A DNA stretch of 64,000 nucleotides, from contig JAYONB010000001.1 of NCBI GenBank assembly GCA_038121105.1, positions 248,001-312,000 on the forward strand, given 5' to 3'. Under the pieces are notes generated by a model that saw only the letters and a program-made list of their open reading frames with translations, searched no databases and had not been told where the DNA came from. Shown here in pieces: positions 25,087 to 36,998 of this stretch (position 1 is the stretch's first letter; each line of letters opens with the position of its first letter). The DNA comes from CALJDF01 sp038121105. GTDB taxonomy: Bacteria; Pseudomonadota; Alphaproteobacteria; SHVP01. The translations under genes were made by a program, and so were the position numbers.

Positions 25087-25944
25087 CTAGTCGCGGTCAG
25101 GCCCTTTCGCCGCGACCGGCACGGTTCCGTAGCCGGGCTCCACCGACGCGGGCGGGTGGTACTCTTCCTCGATGGCCTCGTCCTCGTCCCCGGTCATGTC
25201 CGGCGCCGTCGACTGGGCATCCGGCTCCTCCGGCGAGGCCGCGCCGCCTGCCGCGTCCGCCGCATCGCTCTTTGAAACGTCGGTCGACGCCTCGCCTGTC
25301 ACGTCGACCTCTGCATCCGGATCGAATTCCGGGGCGTCGTCGTCCTCGGCTTGTTGTTTCTCGCCGCGACTGGCGGCCGCTTGTTCCTCGGCGTCCCTCA
25401 CCAACTCTTCAGGTGGCTCGGCGCTTAGGAGACCCGCGGCCTTGAGTTCGTCCACGCCCGGTAGGTCGTCGAGATCGCTCAGCCCAAAGTGCTCCAAGAA
25501 CTCCTGTGTCGTGCCGTAGGTCAGCGGGCGACCAGGGCTTGGTTTGCGGCCTCGCAGCCGGACCCATCCGCTTTCCATCAAGACATCGAGCGTCCCCTTA
25601 CTCAAACCGACACCGCGGACTTCCTCGATCTCGGCGCGGGTAATCGGCTGGTGGTAGGCGATGATCGACAAGGTTTCGACCGCGGCGCGGCTCAGGCGGC
25701 GTTGCACCGTCTTTTCTCGCTCCATCAGGAAGGCGAGGTCGGGCGCGGTCCGGAATGCCCAACCCCCGGCGACTTGCTTCAGGACGATCCCACGTTCGGC
25801 GTAGATTTCCGTTAAATCGGCCATCAGCGCCGCGACGTCCGTGCCGTCCGGCAAGCGGGCTACCAAGCTCGCCTCGTCAAGCGGCTCGACAGCCGCGAAG
25901 AGCAGTGCCTCGGCCATACGGATCAATTGGGATTCGTCACTCAT
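25087..25944 (-). CDS. scpB: Segregation and condensation protein B (ScpB)
   Basis: ScpB binds ScpA and stabilises the SMC condensin complex. The 285-residue protein has the two winged-helix domains: MAEALLFAAVEPLDEASL near the N-terminus and LSIIAYHQPITRAEIEEVRG plus RPLTYGTTQEFLEHFGLSDL in the centre. From about residue 185 on there is a 100-residue acidic, low-complexity tail (repeated Asp/Glu/Ala) that is long for the family. It starts 10 bp after scpA. Confidence 0.93.
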   Translation of the reverse strand: MSDESQLIRMAEALLFAAVEPLDEASLVARLPDGTDVAALMADLTEIYAERGIVLKQVAGGWAFRTAPDLAFLMEREKTVQRRLSRAAVETLSIIAYHQPITRAEIEEVRGVGLSKGTLDVLMESGWVRLRGRKPSPGRPLTYGTTQEFLEHFGLSDLDDLPGVDELKAAGLLSAEPPEELVRDAEEQAAASRGEKQQAEDDDAPEFDPDAEVDVTGEASTDVSKSDAADAAGGAASPEEPDAQSTAPDMTGDEDEAIEEEYHPPASVEPGYGTVPVAAKGPDRD

Positions 25945-25953
25945 ACGCTCACC

Positions 25954-26811
25954 TTACTGGTTGGTCTCTGCATTGCTGGGAACCTCGGTCGCGCCCATCA
26001 TGTAGATGGGGCCGAACGCCTCACCCTGCCGAAGGCGCATTTCGCCGCGCTTCACCAGCTCCAAAGAGGCCGCGAAGGTCGCGGCGACGGCGGAACGCCG
26101 TTCGGCCGGCGAACGAAGCGAGTCCGGCAGGAAACTCTCGAGCCGCTGCCAGGTCGGCATCTTGCCTAAAACCCGTTCCAACCGGCGCACGGCCTCTTCG
26201 ATCGTGTGGATGACGGCAGTGCGCATGGTCAACGGCTGCGCTTTGCCGCGCAATTTGAAATCGCCATAGGCCTTCAGCATTTCGAACAGCGAGACCTGGT
26301 AGACCGATTTGCGAATGACGCGGATGCCCTCTGGCGCGCCACGCTTGAACACATCCCGGCCCAGGCGATCCCGTGCCATCAGTTTGGCCGAGACATCGCG
26401 CATCGCCTGCAAGCGCTGTAGCTGGAACGCCAGCCGCGCTGCCATTTCGGGGCCGGAAAGTTCGTCGTCGCCGTTTTCCTCAGGCGGCAAGAGCAGCCGC
26501 GACTTGAGATAGGCCAACCACGCCGCCATGACGAGATAGTCTGCCGCGACCTCCAGCTTGATTGAGCGAATCTGGTCGATGAACGCCAGGTACTGTTCGG
26601 CCAGCTGCAGGATGGAAATCTTCGCCACGTCCACTTTCTGGCCCCGCGCCAGCACCAGCAGGACATCGAGCGGCCCTTCATAGCCGTCGAGATCCACGAC
26701 CAGCGGCTGGACTTCTTCGGCCCGCGCGGCGACCTCGTCGAGGCCCTTGTCAAATGCGTCTGAGGGGTGCAATGGCAGCCTATATATGTCCGGTAGCGAT
26801 GGTGACCACAT
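25954..26811 (-). CDS. scpA: Segregation and condensation protein A (ScpA)
   Basis: ScpA is the kleisin of the bacterial condensin. The protein has the kleisin N-terminal signature VVDLDGYEGPLDVLLVLARG, QLAEQYLAFIDQI and AADYLVMAAWLAYLKSRLLL, and a winged-helix-like C-terminus. The start is uncertain: ATG at 26811 (285 residues) overlaps the preceding M50 gene by 32 bp; a TTG at 26772 lies just after that gene's stop; the open frame extends to 26898. No strong ribosome-binding site marks any of them. Confidence 0.9.
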   Translation of the reverse strand: MWSPSLPDIYRLPLHPSDAFDKGLDEVAARAEEVQPLVVDLDGYEGPLDVLLVLARGQKVDVAKISILQLAEQYLAFIDQIRSIKLEVAADYLVMAAWLAYLKSRLLLPPEENGDDELSGPEMAARLAFQLQRLQAMRDVSAKLMARDRLGRDVFKRGAPEGIRVIRKSVYQVSLFEMLKAYGDFKLRGKAQPLTMRTAVIHTIEEAVRRLERVLGKMPTWQRLESFLPDSLRSPAERRSAVAATFAASLELVKRGEMRLRQGEAFGPIYMMGATEVPSNAETNQ

Positions 26812-27466
26812 TATATAGTGAGTCGATGACGGGCAAAATAATAGTGCCAAACAGGCTAAATTGACCGCCCCAGGCTTCAAAAAGCGCAGGAAGCCCAAGC
26901 ATCACCAGCAGAAGAATGAAGAATCCGTATCGTTCCAAGCGGGCCAGCGGTCGCGCCAGCGATACCGGCAATAGGCCCACGGCCACGCGCCCCCCATCCA
27001 GCGGCGGAATCGGCAGCATATTGAACACCGCCAACAGCAGATTGACGAAGATGCCGTTCTGCAGCGTGCGCTCTAGCCAGGCCTCGGGCGCACTCGGGAA
27101 GAACGCGGTAAAATGGAGCAACAGGCCCGCGCCAACGGCGAGAATAATGTTGGCGAGCGGCCCCGCCGCGGCCACCAACACCATGTCGCGCCTGGGATGG
27201 CGGAGATTGCGGAAATAGACTGGCACCGGCTTGGCCCATCCAAATATGAAAGGCGCACGGCCCAGAACCAGGAGCGCCGGCAAAATGATGGTCCCGAACA
27301 GGTCGATATGCCGGATCGGATTGAACGACACCCGGCCCTTCTCGTAGGCGGTATTGTCGCCTAGCTTCCAAGCAACCCAGCCATGCGCGGCCTCATGCAG
27401 CGTGATGCCCAACAAAACGGGCAGCACGAAGGTCGAGACCAGCCAATAGTTGATATCTCCGAACAC
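26780..27466 (-). CDS. Site-2-type membrane metalloprotease (M50 family)
   Basis: The 228-residue integral membrane protein has HEAAHG (HEXXH) in the first membrane segment (GITLHEAAHGWVAWKLGD) and the second zinc ligand motif NMLPIPPLDGGRVA. Four to five hydrophobic segments are visible. It belongs to the short, PDZ-free S2P-like group that commonly precedes scpA in alphaproteobacteria. Substrate unknown. It overlaps the probable scpA start. Confidence 0.88.
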   Translation of the reverse strand: MFGDINYWLVSTFVLPVLLGITLHEAAHGWVAWKLGDNTAYEKGRVSFNPIRHIDLFGTIILPALLVLGRAPFIFGWAKPVPVYFRNLRHPRRDMVLVAAAGPLANIILAVGAGLLLHFTAFFPSAPEAWLERTLQNGIFVNLLLAVFNMLPIPPLDGGRVAVGLLPVSLARPLARLERYGFFILLLVMLGLPALFEAWGGQFSLFGTIILPVIDSLYNVVTIATGHI

Positions 27467-27630
27467 ACCTAGGCCTTAGCACGCGCGCGATGGCCTGCGA
27501 AGTGGCGATAGATCGGTCCGCCGCCGCCGTATTGCGGCAAGCATTTCGCCAGCACCTTATCCACAGAAAAGTCATAGCGCGGGGTCACTTCATTTCCCCG
27601 CACGAGCGCGAAGTTGGCATATATTGGTCA

Positions 27631-27645
27631 GTTCCCCCTTGTTTC
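27631..27645 (+). promoter_or_regulatory. Possible LexA (SOS) box before uvrA
   Basis: GTTCCCCCTTGTTTC fits the alphaproteobacterial LexA box GTTC-N7-GTTC except for one base in the second half. It ends 5 bp before the upstream uvrA start codon (27651) and 65 bp before the alternative ATG (27711). uvrA is a usual LexA target. If real, the downstream ATG would be the better translation start. Confidence 0.4.
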
Positions 27646-27650
27646 CGTGA

Positions 27651-30743
<3,093 letters not shown>

Positions 30744-30765
30744 GGCCAGTGGCAGCGAGAGTCCG

Positions 30766-31791
30766 CTAGGCGTCCTGGGTCTCGAGCGTCCCGTCCGCAT
30801 GACGGGCAAACCGACTCGCATCGCGCGGGTGGGTTGGCCCATCGTCCGGCCACTGCCAACCGCCGAACTGATCCCGACGATAGTCGGCGAAAGCCTGATG
30901 GATTTCCGCTTCGGTGTTCATCACGAACGGACCGTATTGCGCCACCGGTTCGCCAATCGGGCGACCCTGCAACAGCAGCAACTCTGCATCCTTCGGTCCG
31001 TTTGCCAGCTCCACGTCGGCGCGAGGATCGAGTGTCAACGCATGTCTTGCTGCAATCGCCTCGCCCGCCACCTGTACCGTACCGCCGGCAAAGAAATATA
31101 GCCGCCGATTGGCCGCCGCCATGCCGGCGGGCAAGGTCCAACGCGCGTTGCCGGCCATTTTTATCGTCCAAATCGCCACGCCGTTCGCCGAATCCGCCGC
31201 CCACGAATCCGGCGGTGGCGCCGGTGGCGTCTCGCCGCTGGGCAACGCACCGGCATAGCTCGCAACGGTCGTTCGATTGCCAGCCTCGTCTTCGGACGTT
31301 TCGGACGGAATGGTGTCGCCCCAAATCATCTTGAAATGAGGTTCCACCATTTTGCGACTCGCCGGCAGATTGAGCCAGATCTGAAACAGCTCGGTCGGGT
31401 TTCCCTTGTCGCGATGGCGCAGCGGGAACATCTCGGAATGCACGATCCCGCGTCCGGCCGTCATCCATTGCAAGTCGCCCTCGCCGAAACGCGCACTCGC
31501 GCCAACTGAATCGGCATGATCGATGAACCCACGCCGCACCACCGTCACCGTCTCGAAGCCTCGGTGCGGGTGTTGCGGAAACCCCGGCACGGTCGCACCG
31601 TGGTACATGCTCCAACCATCCTTGCCGCTAAAGTCCTGCCCGATCATCCGACCGTTGAGCGATGTGGCGGGACCCATGTTGTCGTCACCCGCCGGATAGG
31701 CATCGTCGTGGTGCATACAAAACAGAAACGGGTCCATTGTTTGCCATGGCGTCGTCAACGGACTGACATCGAGAACAGGACTATTGGGCAT
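30766..31791 (-). CDS. Pirin family protein (bicupin)
   Basis: The 341-residue protein has the pirin cupin motif: GFPQHPHRGFETVTVVRRG, DLQWMTAGRGIVHSEMFP and LFQIWLNLPASRKM. Bacterial pirins bind a metal ion and some act as quercetinases. The conserved metal ligands are the two His of HPHRG, the His of VHSE and its Glu. I chose the ATG at 31791 (GAGGCCCT upstream); the frame extends 60 bp further. Its end faces the uvrA end across 22 bp. Confidence 0.88.
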   Translation of the reverse strand: MPNSPVLDVSPLTTPWQTMDPFLFCMHHDDAYPAGDDNMGPATSLNGRMIGQDFSGKDGWSMYHGATVPGFPQHPHRGFETVTVVRRGFIDHADSVGASARFGEGDLQWMTAGRGIVHSEMFPLRHRDKGNPTELFQIWLNLPASRKMVEPHFKMIWGDTIPSETSEDEAGNRTTVASYAGALPSGETPPAPPPDSWAADSANGVAIWTIKMAGNARWTLPAGMAAANRRLYFFAGGTVQVAGEAIAARHALTLDPRADVELANGPKDAELLLLQGRPIGEPVAQYGPFVMNTEAEIHQAFADYRRDQFGGWQWPDDGPTHPRDASRFARHADGTLETQDA

Positions 31792-31862
31792 AGGGCCTCG
31801 CCGGTTAGCAATTCCAGGGACGACAGTTAGGGTGAAATTCCACAAGCGCAAGCGTGTGGCGC

Positions 31863-32897
31863 CTAGATTTCATTCACTTCTTGACGAATAAGGCGGTACT
31901 GCACGCGCATCTGCGAATACTGACGATAGAGGTTGAGTAAATCACGCGCCGGGTTCATCAGTTTTTCGTAACCGGATACGAAGGCGACGATGGTCCCTAC
32001 CTGGGTTTCGCCTCGAATGACCAACCATCCCCCGACAACCAGCACACTCAGGGGGCCCAGATGCCCAAGCGCGTTGTTGATCACTTTGAGCAGGTGTTTG
32101 ACGAAAACGATTCGCACCCGATAGTCGTGAATATCTTCGATGAACGGATCGTAGTGCGCCGTGAGCTGTTCTTCGTCGAGTCCATCGAAGTCGTCATGCG
32201 TCATGTCGCGAGATAGTGCACGGACGCGTTCGATTCGCTGCGCGGAATACCGATTGATCACCTGCTGCATGATCGGCGTGAGAATCAGCGACGGCAGAAA
32301 GAACGCAAACGCGACGATGGCGACCAACGGCTCGATGAACAACATGTATCCGAGCACCGAGGCGAAGACCCCGATCTGCAGTAGCGGGTCCGCGACCGAC
32401 TGAGCGACAAACCCGCCCAACTTTTCTGCTTCCGCCGCCATCATCGAGACCTTGGCACCCTCGTTCGAATCGTCGTCGGTATCCAAAGTCCGCACGATCC
32501 GAAAGCGCAGACGGCGGATCACACCCTCGGCAACACGCCCGAGGTAATAGCCCCGAATCCACTTGAGTCCGCCATTAACGACAATAAAGACAAGATAAGC
32601 CCCCCCGAGCGCGAGAACGAGACCGAAATCTCCGGCCCCAACCGCGCCGTTGACGATGCGTCGCTGCAGTTCCAGCGGCACCGTCGATAGCGGGAACACT
32701 ATCAGCGTCAGAAGGACCAACCGCACTTGCTGTGTCGCGCTGACACGCCAGACATACCCGAGGAGCCCACTCGGCAACACCCGAAGTGGTCGACGCTTGA
32801 CGGGCGGAAGCGCCGCAACGAACAGCCGACCGACCATCGTGTCATGAGAGGAGTCTCGCTCAGCGTTTTCTTGCGGCCTAGGACTGTGGTCGGTCAC
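31863..32897 (-). CDS. ABC-transporter-type six-helix membrane protein without ATPase
   Basis: The 344-residue protein corresponds to the transmembrane part of an ABC exporter half (helices such as VLLTLIVFPLSTVPLELQ, YLVFIVVNGGLKWIRGYYLG, VLGYMLFIEPLVAIVAFAFF, LSVLVVGGWLVIRGE). It ends at KLMNPARDLLNLYRQYSQMR, just where the nucleotide-binding domain would begin. No Walker motifs follow and no separate ATPase gene is near. The end is a normal stop, so it may be a complete, ATPase-free family rather than a broken gene. Confidence 0.7.
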   Translation of the reverse strand: MTDHSPRPQENAERDSSHDTMVGRLFVAALPPVKRRPLRVLPSGLLGYVWRVSATQQVRLVLLTLIVFPLSTVPLELQRRIVNGAVGAGDFGLVLALGGAYLVFIVVNGGLKWIRGYYLGRVAEGVIRRLRFRIVRTLDTDDDSNEGAKVSMMAAEAEKLGGFVAQSVADPLLQIGVFASVLGYMLFIEPLVAIVAFAFFLPSLILTPIMQQVINRYSAQRIERVRALSRDMTHDDFDGLDEEQLTAHYDPFIEDIHDYRVRIVFVKHLLKVINNALGHLGPLSVLVVGGWLVIRGETQVGTIVAFVSGYEKLMNPARDLLNLYRQYSQMRVQYRLIRQEVNEI

Positions 32898-32953
32898 GGT
32901 TCTTTCGTTCGTTATCTAGTCGACGGGAATCCGCGGCACGGCCGCACTGCCGC

Positions 32954-33211
32954 CTACTCTCGGCGCCACTGAAACGCTCGGATGAGCGTACTTGCGAGAT
33001 AGATCGCCATCCCGAGCAGTCCAAGCGCCGGCCCCATCAATCTGACATCTGAATCTTGACTGAGCTGGCCGGAAAGAACGGCAACGACCAGCCCAAGCGC
33101 AAACAACCCAAGTCCCCACCAGCGCATGCGCCGCACCAATTTGGACGGACCGGCGATAGGTGGTGCGGTCGGGGCCTCCGGCATGCGAGGTGGTTCTGGC
33201 GGCTCGTTCAT
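32954..33211 (-). CDS. Small two-helix membrane protein, unknown
   Basis: An 85-residue protein with a Pro-rich N-terminus (MNEPPEPPRMPEAPTAPP) and two hydrophobic segments (WWGLGLFALGLVVAVLSG; LMGPALGLLGMAIYLASTLI). Codon use and the hydrophobic pattern support a real gene. It lies 56 bp upstream of the ABC-like membrane protein in the same direction and may be cotranscribed. I do not recognise a family. Confidence 0.55.
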   Translation of the reverse strand: MNEPPEPPRMPEAPTAPPIAGPSKLVRRMRWWGLGLFALGLVVAVLSGQLSQDSDVRLMGPALGLLGMAIYLASTLIRAFQWRRE

Positions 33212-33541
33212 GACCCAAAGCTAGGCAGCGCAAGCCGATGGAGCAACCACGTCGGCCCGGTGCGTTAATCGATGACGCGTACGACGTCCTCTATGGAAGG
33301 TACATGGCCGGCCTTCAGGCAGACGAACTACCACTGAAAAACCGCCGCCGGCGCCACGACAAGCCAACATGGCAACAGCGTCTCGCCAATCGCGATAAGG
33401 GCAGGTGGTTGGCGGTGTAACCAAGAGCGGTTCCTAGGTCTCAAGGGACACAAACCTATTTTGACCCCTGTAGCCGGGCATCGACAAGCTGGCGAGGCCC
33501 GGCTAGGCTCCGCGCCGATTCCCCTCAATGGAAGAAAGCCC
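33212..33541. other. 330-bp gap with a weak small ORF
   Basis: Between the divergent small membrane protein and the class II amidotransferase. The + strand holds an ATG frame at 33238-33420 (60 residues, ending HDKPTWQQRLANRDKGRWLAV when shortened: basic C-terminus). It has no good ribosome-binding site and I do not recognise it. The rest probably carries the two divergent promoters; I see no clear -35/-10 pair. Confidence 0.25.
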
Positions 33542-34375
33542 ATGTGTCGCTGGCTTGCCTATTCCGGGCCCCGTCTTTCGCTGAACATGCTTTTGTTCGA
33601 GCCGGACAAATCGTTGATCCGTCAGTCGCTCTCGGCCGCCAACTCCGTGGTGCCCACCAACGGCGACGGATTCGGTCTGGGTTGGTACGACGAATACCCC
33701 GAACCAGGCCTCTTTCGCGACACGGTACCGGCATGGAACGACACCAATCTCAAAAGCGTGGCGCGACATATTCGCTCGGGTTTGTTCTTTGCCCATGTTC
33801 GCGCCTCGACCGGCACCTCGACCAGCCGCGACAACTGCCACCCATTCATCCATGGGCACGCGATGTTTATGCATAACGGCGCCGTAGGCGGATACGGCAA
33901 AATACGCCGCGACCTCGAGCACCTGATACCGACCGATCTCTATCATGCCCGTCAAGGCACGACGGACACCGAAGCCTTTTTCTTGCTGGCGCTCGGGCAC
34001 GGTCTCTTGGAAGATCCGCCTGCCGCATTGGCCCGCACAACAGCGCTAATCGAGGATCTCATGGCGGCGCAGGAGGTCACCGAGCCACTACAAGCAGCAA
34101 TCGCTTTTTCGGACGGCAAGACCGTCACGGCGCTGCGCTATTCGAGTGATCGACAGTCACCTAGCATGTACTACCGCGCCGGTGGCGACCTCTACATGCG
34201 TGATGGCCACATCCACTTCGCGGACGGGGAAGACACCGCGTTAATTCTATCCGAACCGCTAGACAGACCTGGCGACAATTGGACCGAGGTTCCCGAAGGG
34301 TCGGTCATCACGGCGCAAGGCAGTAAGGTCAGCGTCACACCCTTCCAGCCGGATCACTCGCCCGCCTCAGCCTAA
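33542..34375 (+). CDS. Class II glutamine amidotransferase (EgtC/DUF-type)
   Basis: The mature protein starts MCRWLAYSG, placing the nucleophilic Cys at position 2 as in Ntn-type glutamine amidotransferases. PTNGDGFGLGWY, FFAHVRASTG, NCHPFIHGHAMFMHNGAVGG and TDTEAFFLLALGHG are the other class II motifs. It is 277 residues and lacks any fused synthase domain, like EgtC and related gamma-glutamyl hydrolases. A GGAAGAAAG ribosome-binding site precedes the ATG at 33542; the longer frame from 33461 would bury the catalytic Cys. Confidence 0.85.
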   Translation: MCRWLAYSGPRLSLNMLLFEPDKSLIRQSLSAANSVVPTNGDGFGLGWYDEYPEPGLFRDTVPAWNDTNLKSVARHIRSGLFFAHVRASTGTSTSRDNCHPFIHGHAMFMHNGAVGGYGKIRRDLEHLIPTDLYHARQGTTDTEAFFLLALGHGLLEDPPAALARTTALIEDLMAAQEVTEPLQAAIAFSDGKTVTALRYSSDRQSPSMYYRAGGDLYMRDGHIHFADGEDTALILSEPLDRPGDNWTEVPEGSVITAQGSKVSVTPFQPDHSPASA

Positions 34376-34392
34376 CCCGACCCGTTCATCGA

Positions 34393-35076
34393 TCAGTCGA
34401 AGACGGTCGCGATCCTGTCCAAAACAGGTTCCGGCCCGGCCTGTAGCCAAAAGTTGGCAAAAATGACGCAGCAACCGGGCAGCATCATGAGCCACCAGCG
34501 CTCCCAGCCCGATCCGGCCACCGCATTCATCGCGACAATCCCACTCGCAAACGCGACAGCGGTCGCCATGCGCAGTATCGCATCGACGCCCGGTGACAGT
34601 CGTGCCGTCCGGTGCCAACGCCACATGCGCCTCACCTGAACGACGACGTAGATCAACGGAACTGCGGCAACCCAACTTGGCCCGCTGCGCAATATTTCAC
34701 TGAGAAAAGCGGCAACGATTAATACACCCAGCGCAACAACAAGGATGCGCCGACCCGGCGTCTGGGTGAGCAACGTTGCGCGTCGTGCAGGGAGCCCGAT
34801 CGTCGGTTGTGCCCCATGATCTGATACGAAGCGCCCGAGAAGAAAGTTATCGAACAGCCCATTGAGCACCTCATCAAAAGTGCGCATTTGTTCCGGCGAC
34901 CGCCGATGCCAGAGAGCGACGACCGAAATCCAAACTACCAGCCCGGTTAAAACAGCACACAAGCAAAGCAAAACGACCAAAAAGAGAGCGACCGGCCATA
35001 TCGCGTTGCCGACCATCGCGACACCCATCGCCGAGATCACCAACAGGCTTCCCAGGAGTGTGGCGGCAAGGATCAT
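34393..35076 (-). CDS. Multi-pass membrane protein, unknown
   Basis: About 227 residues from an ATG at 35076, with five or so membrane segments (LLGSLLVISAMGVAMVG, WPVALFLVVLLCLCAVLTGL, ILVVALGVLIVAAFLSEIL, VAAVPLIYVVVQV, AVAFASGIVAMNAVAG). The frame stays open to 35637, but that part is antisense to trmFO. A GTG at 35157 is an alternative start. It is divergent from trmFO and convergent with the amidotransferase. No family recognised. Confidence 0.5.
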   Translation of the reverse strand: MILAATLLGSLLVISAMGVAMVGNAIWPVALFLVVLLCLCAVLTGLVVWISVVALWHRRSPEQMRTFDEVLNGLFDNFLLGRFVSDHGAQPTIGLPARRATLLTQTPGRRILVVALGVLIVAAFLSEILRSGPSWVAAVPLIYVVVQVRRMWRWHRTARLSPGVDAILRMATAVAFASGIVAMNAVAGSGWERWWLMMLPGCCVIFANFWLQAGPEPVLDRIATVFD

Positions 35077-35175
35077 TATTCGGACATCAACCGTGCGCGC
35101 GCCGTCTTCCCAGTCTCGGCGCCAAAGGCCTGTCCCGTTGTTTTGCTCGCCCGCCACATGGTTTAAGGATAGCCG

Positions 35176-36534
35176 ATGAGCTCGACCCCTCCCATTCATG
35201 TCATCGGTGGCGGCCTCGCCGGGAGCGAGGCGGCATGGCAGATCGCTCAAGCCGGCGTCCCGGTGGTCATCCACGAAATGCGGCCGGTGCGCGGCACCGA
35301 AGCCCACCAAACCGATTCCCTTGCAGAACTTGTGTGCTCGAATTCCTTCCGGTCGGACGATCCGGAAAAGAACGCGGTCGGCCTCCTGCACGAAGAAATG
35401 CGCCGCTGTGGGTCGCTTATCATGCGGGCTGGGGATGCTCACCGCGTTCCGGCAGGCAGCGCGCTCGCTGTTGATCGCCATGGTTTCTCGGCAGCGGTTC
35501 AGGATGCGCTGGAAAACCACCCTCTCGTGACCATCGACCGCACCGAGGTAACTGGTCTGCCGCCGGAGACGTGGGACAGCGTCATAGTCGCGACCGGGCC
35601 CCTCACCTCGCCCGCGCTCAGCGACGCCATCGGCCAACTCACCGACGAAGAGTCATTGGCATTCTTCGATGCGATCGCGCCGATCGTCGCGAAGGACAGC
35701 GTCGACATGAATGTCGCTTGGTTCCAATCCCGGTACGACAAATCCGCACCGGGCGGCGACGGGAAGGACTACCTCAACTGTCCGATGACCAAGGCGCAGT
35801 ACGAAGCCTTCATCGCCGGCCTGATCGACGGCGACAAAACTGACTTCAAGGAATGGGAGAAAGACACGCCCTACTTCGAAGGATGCCTTCCCATCGAGGT
35901 CATGGCGGAACGCGGTCCCGAAACCCTGCGCTACGGCCCGATGAAACCCGTTGGGCTGACCAACCCCCATCAACCCGAGGAGAAACCCTACGCCGTGGTG
36001 CAACTGCGCCAAGACAACGCACTGGGCACGCTCTACAACATGGTCGGCTTCCAAACCAAGCTGAAGCACGGCGCACAGAAGGCGCTCTTCGCCACAATCC
36101 CAGGGCTGGAAAACGCAACGTTCGTCCGACTTGGCGGCATTCACCGCAATACGTTCTTGAACTCGCCTCAACTGCTCGACGCGCGTCTTCGACTGAAGGC
36201 GCTGCCGCGGCTACGCTTTGCAGGCCAGATCACGGGTGTCGAGGGCTATATCGAAAGCGCGGCCATCGGGCTCCTGGCGGGGCGCTTTGCAGCAAACGAA
36301 CGTCTCGGTCGCGAGATCGACACGCCGCCGCCGACGACGGCGCTTGGTGCGCTCCTGAATCACATCACCCTGGGCGCCGATGCCGCGACGTTCCAGCCGA
36401 TGAACGTGAACTTCGGTTTGTTCCCGCCCCTAGAGACCCGCACCAAGCGCAAGGAACGCAAACCCGCCTATGCGCGCCGTGCCCTGACCGATCTCGGCAC
36501 CTGGCTTGGCGGGGTCAAAGAGGCGGCCGAGTGA
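35176..36534 (+). CDS. trmFO: tRNA (m5U54) methyltransferase TrmFO, folate/FAD-dependent
   Basis: TrmFO makes ribothymidine at tRNA position 54 with methylenetetrahydrofolate and FADH2. The 452-residue protein starts with the FAD-binding HVIGGGLAGSEAAWQIAQAG, then HEMRPVRGTEAHQTDSLAEL and CSNSFRSDDPEKNAVGLLHEE, all TrmFO signatures. Later blocks are GGIHRNTFLNSPQLLD and GQITGVEGYIESAAIGLLAG. A short AAGGATAG ribosome-binding site precedes the ATG. Its end overlaps the next gene (GTGA). Confidence 0.96.
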   Translation: MSSTPPIHVIGGGLAGSEAAWQIAQAGVPVVIHEMRPVRGTEAHQTDSLAELVCSNSFRSDDPEKNAVGLLHEEMRRCGSLIMRAGDAHRVPAGSALAVDRHGFSAAVQDALENHPLVTIDRTEVTGLPPETWDSVIVATGPLTSPALSDAIGQLTDEESLAFFDAIAPIVAKDSVDMNVAWFQSRYDKSAPGGDGKDYLNCPMTKAQYEAFIAGLIDGDKTDFKEWEKDTPYFEGCLPIEVMAERGPETLRYGPMKPVGLTNPHQPEEKPYAVVQLRQDNALGTLYNMVGFQTKLKHGAQKALFATIPGLENATFVRLGGIHRNTFLNSPQLLDARLRLKALPRLRFAGQITGVEGYIESAAIGLLAGRFAANERLGREIDTPPPTTALGALLNHITLGADAATFQPMNVNFGLFPPLETRTKRKERKPAYARRALTDLGTWLGGVKEAAE

Positions 36535-36998
36535 CGACGACCGTTCGCGACGCCCTCACCAGCGAAGCACCGGCCCTAAGCGATCTCGCCATGCGTTCCA
36601 AAGCCCATTGGGGCTATGACGACGCGTTTCTCGTGGCCTGTCGCGAGGAATTGACGGTCACCTCTGGAATGATCGAAGCCGGTGAGGTGCGTGTCGCCGA
36701 ACGCGACGGCACCCTTCAGGGGCTTCACCGGCTCTCCGTCTCCGACACGGAGGCTTGCGTCGAGTTGCTATATGTAGACCCCGCGGCGATCGGGTCCGGG
36801 GTCGGTCGGCGGTTATGGGACGACCTTGTAGGGCGCGCGATCTCAGCCGGAGCCCGCCGCCTACTGATCGAAGCGGATCCGCACGCCGAAGGGTTCTATG
36901 TCCGCATGGGGGCAGTCCGCACGGGATCGTGTCCGTCGGGCAGCATCCCCGGGCGTATGCTGCCGCTTCTCGAACTGAACCTCGGAGCGACCTCGTGA
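36531..36998 (+). CDS. GNAT-family N-acetyltransferase
   Basis: A 155-residue acetyltransferase: the acetyl-CoA motif is LLYVDPAAIGSGVGRRLWD, then GARRLLIEADPHAEGFYVRM with the typical C-terminal strand and Tyr. The GTG at 36531 overlaps the trmFO stop by four bases (GTGA), so translation is coupled. The target amine is unknown; coupling to trmFO suggests, but does not prove, a link to tRNA or ribosome modification. Confidence 0.8.
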   Translation: MTTTVRDALTSEAPALSDLAMRSKAHWGYDDAFLVACREELTVTSGMIEAGEVRVAERDGTLQGLHRLSVSDTEACVELLYVDPAAIGSGVGRRLWDDLVGRAISAGARRLLIEADPHAEGFYVRMGAVRTGSCPSGSIPGRMLPLLELNLGATS

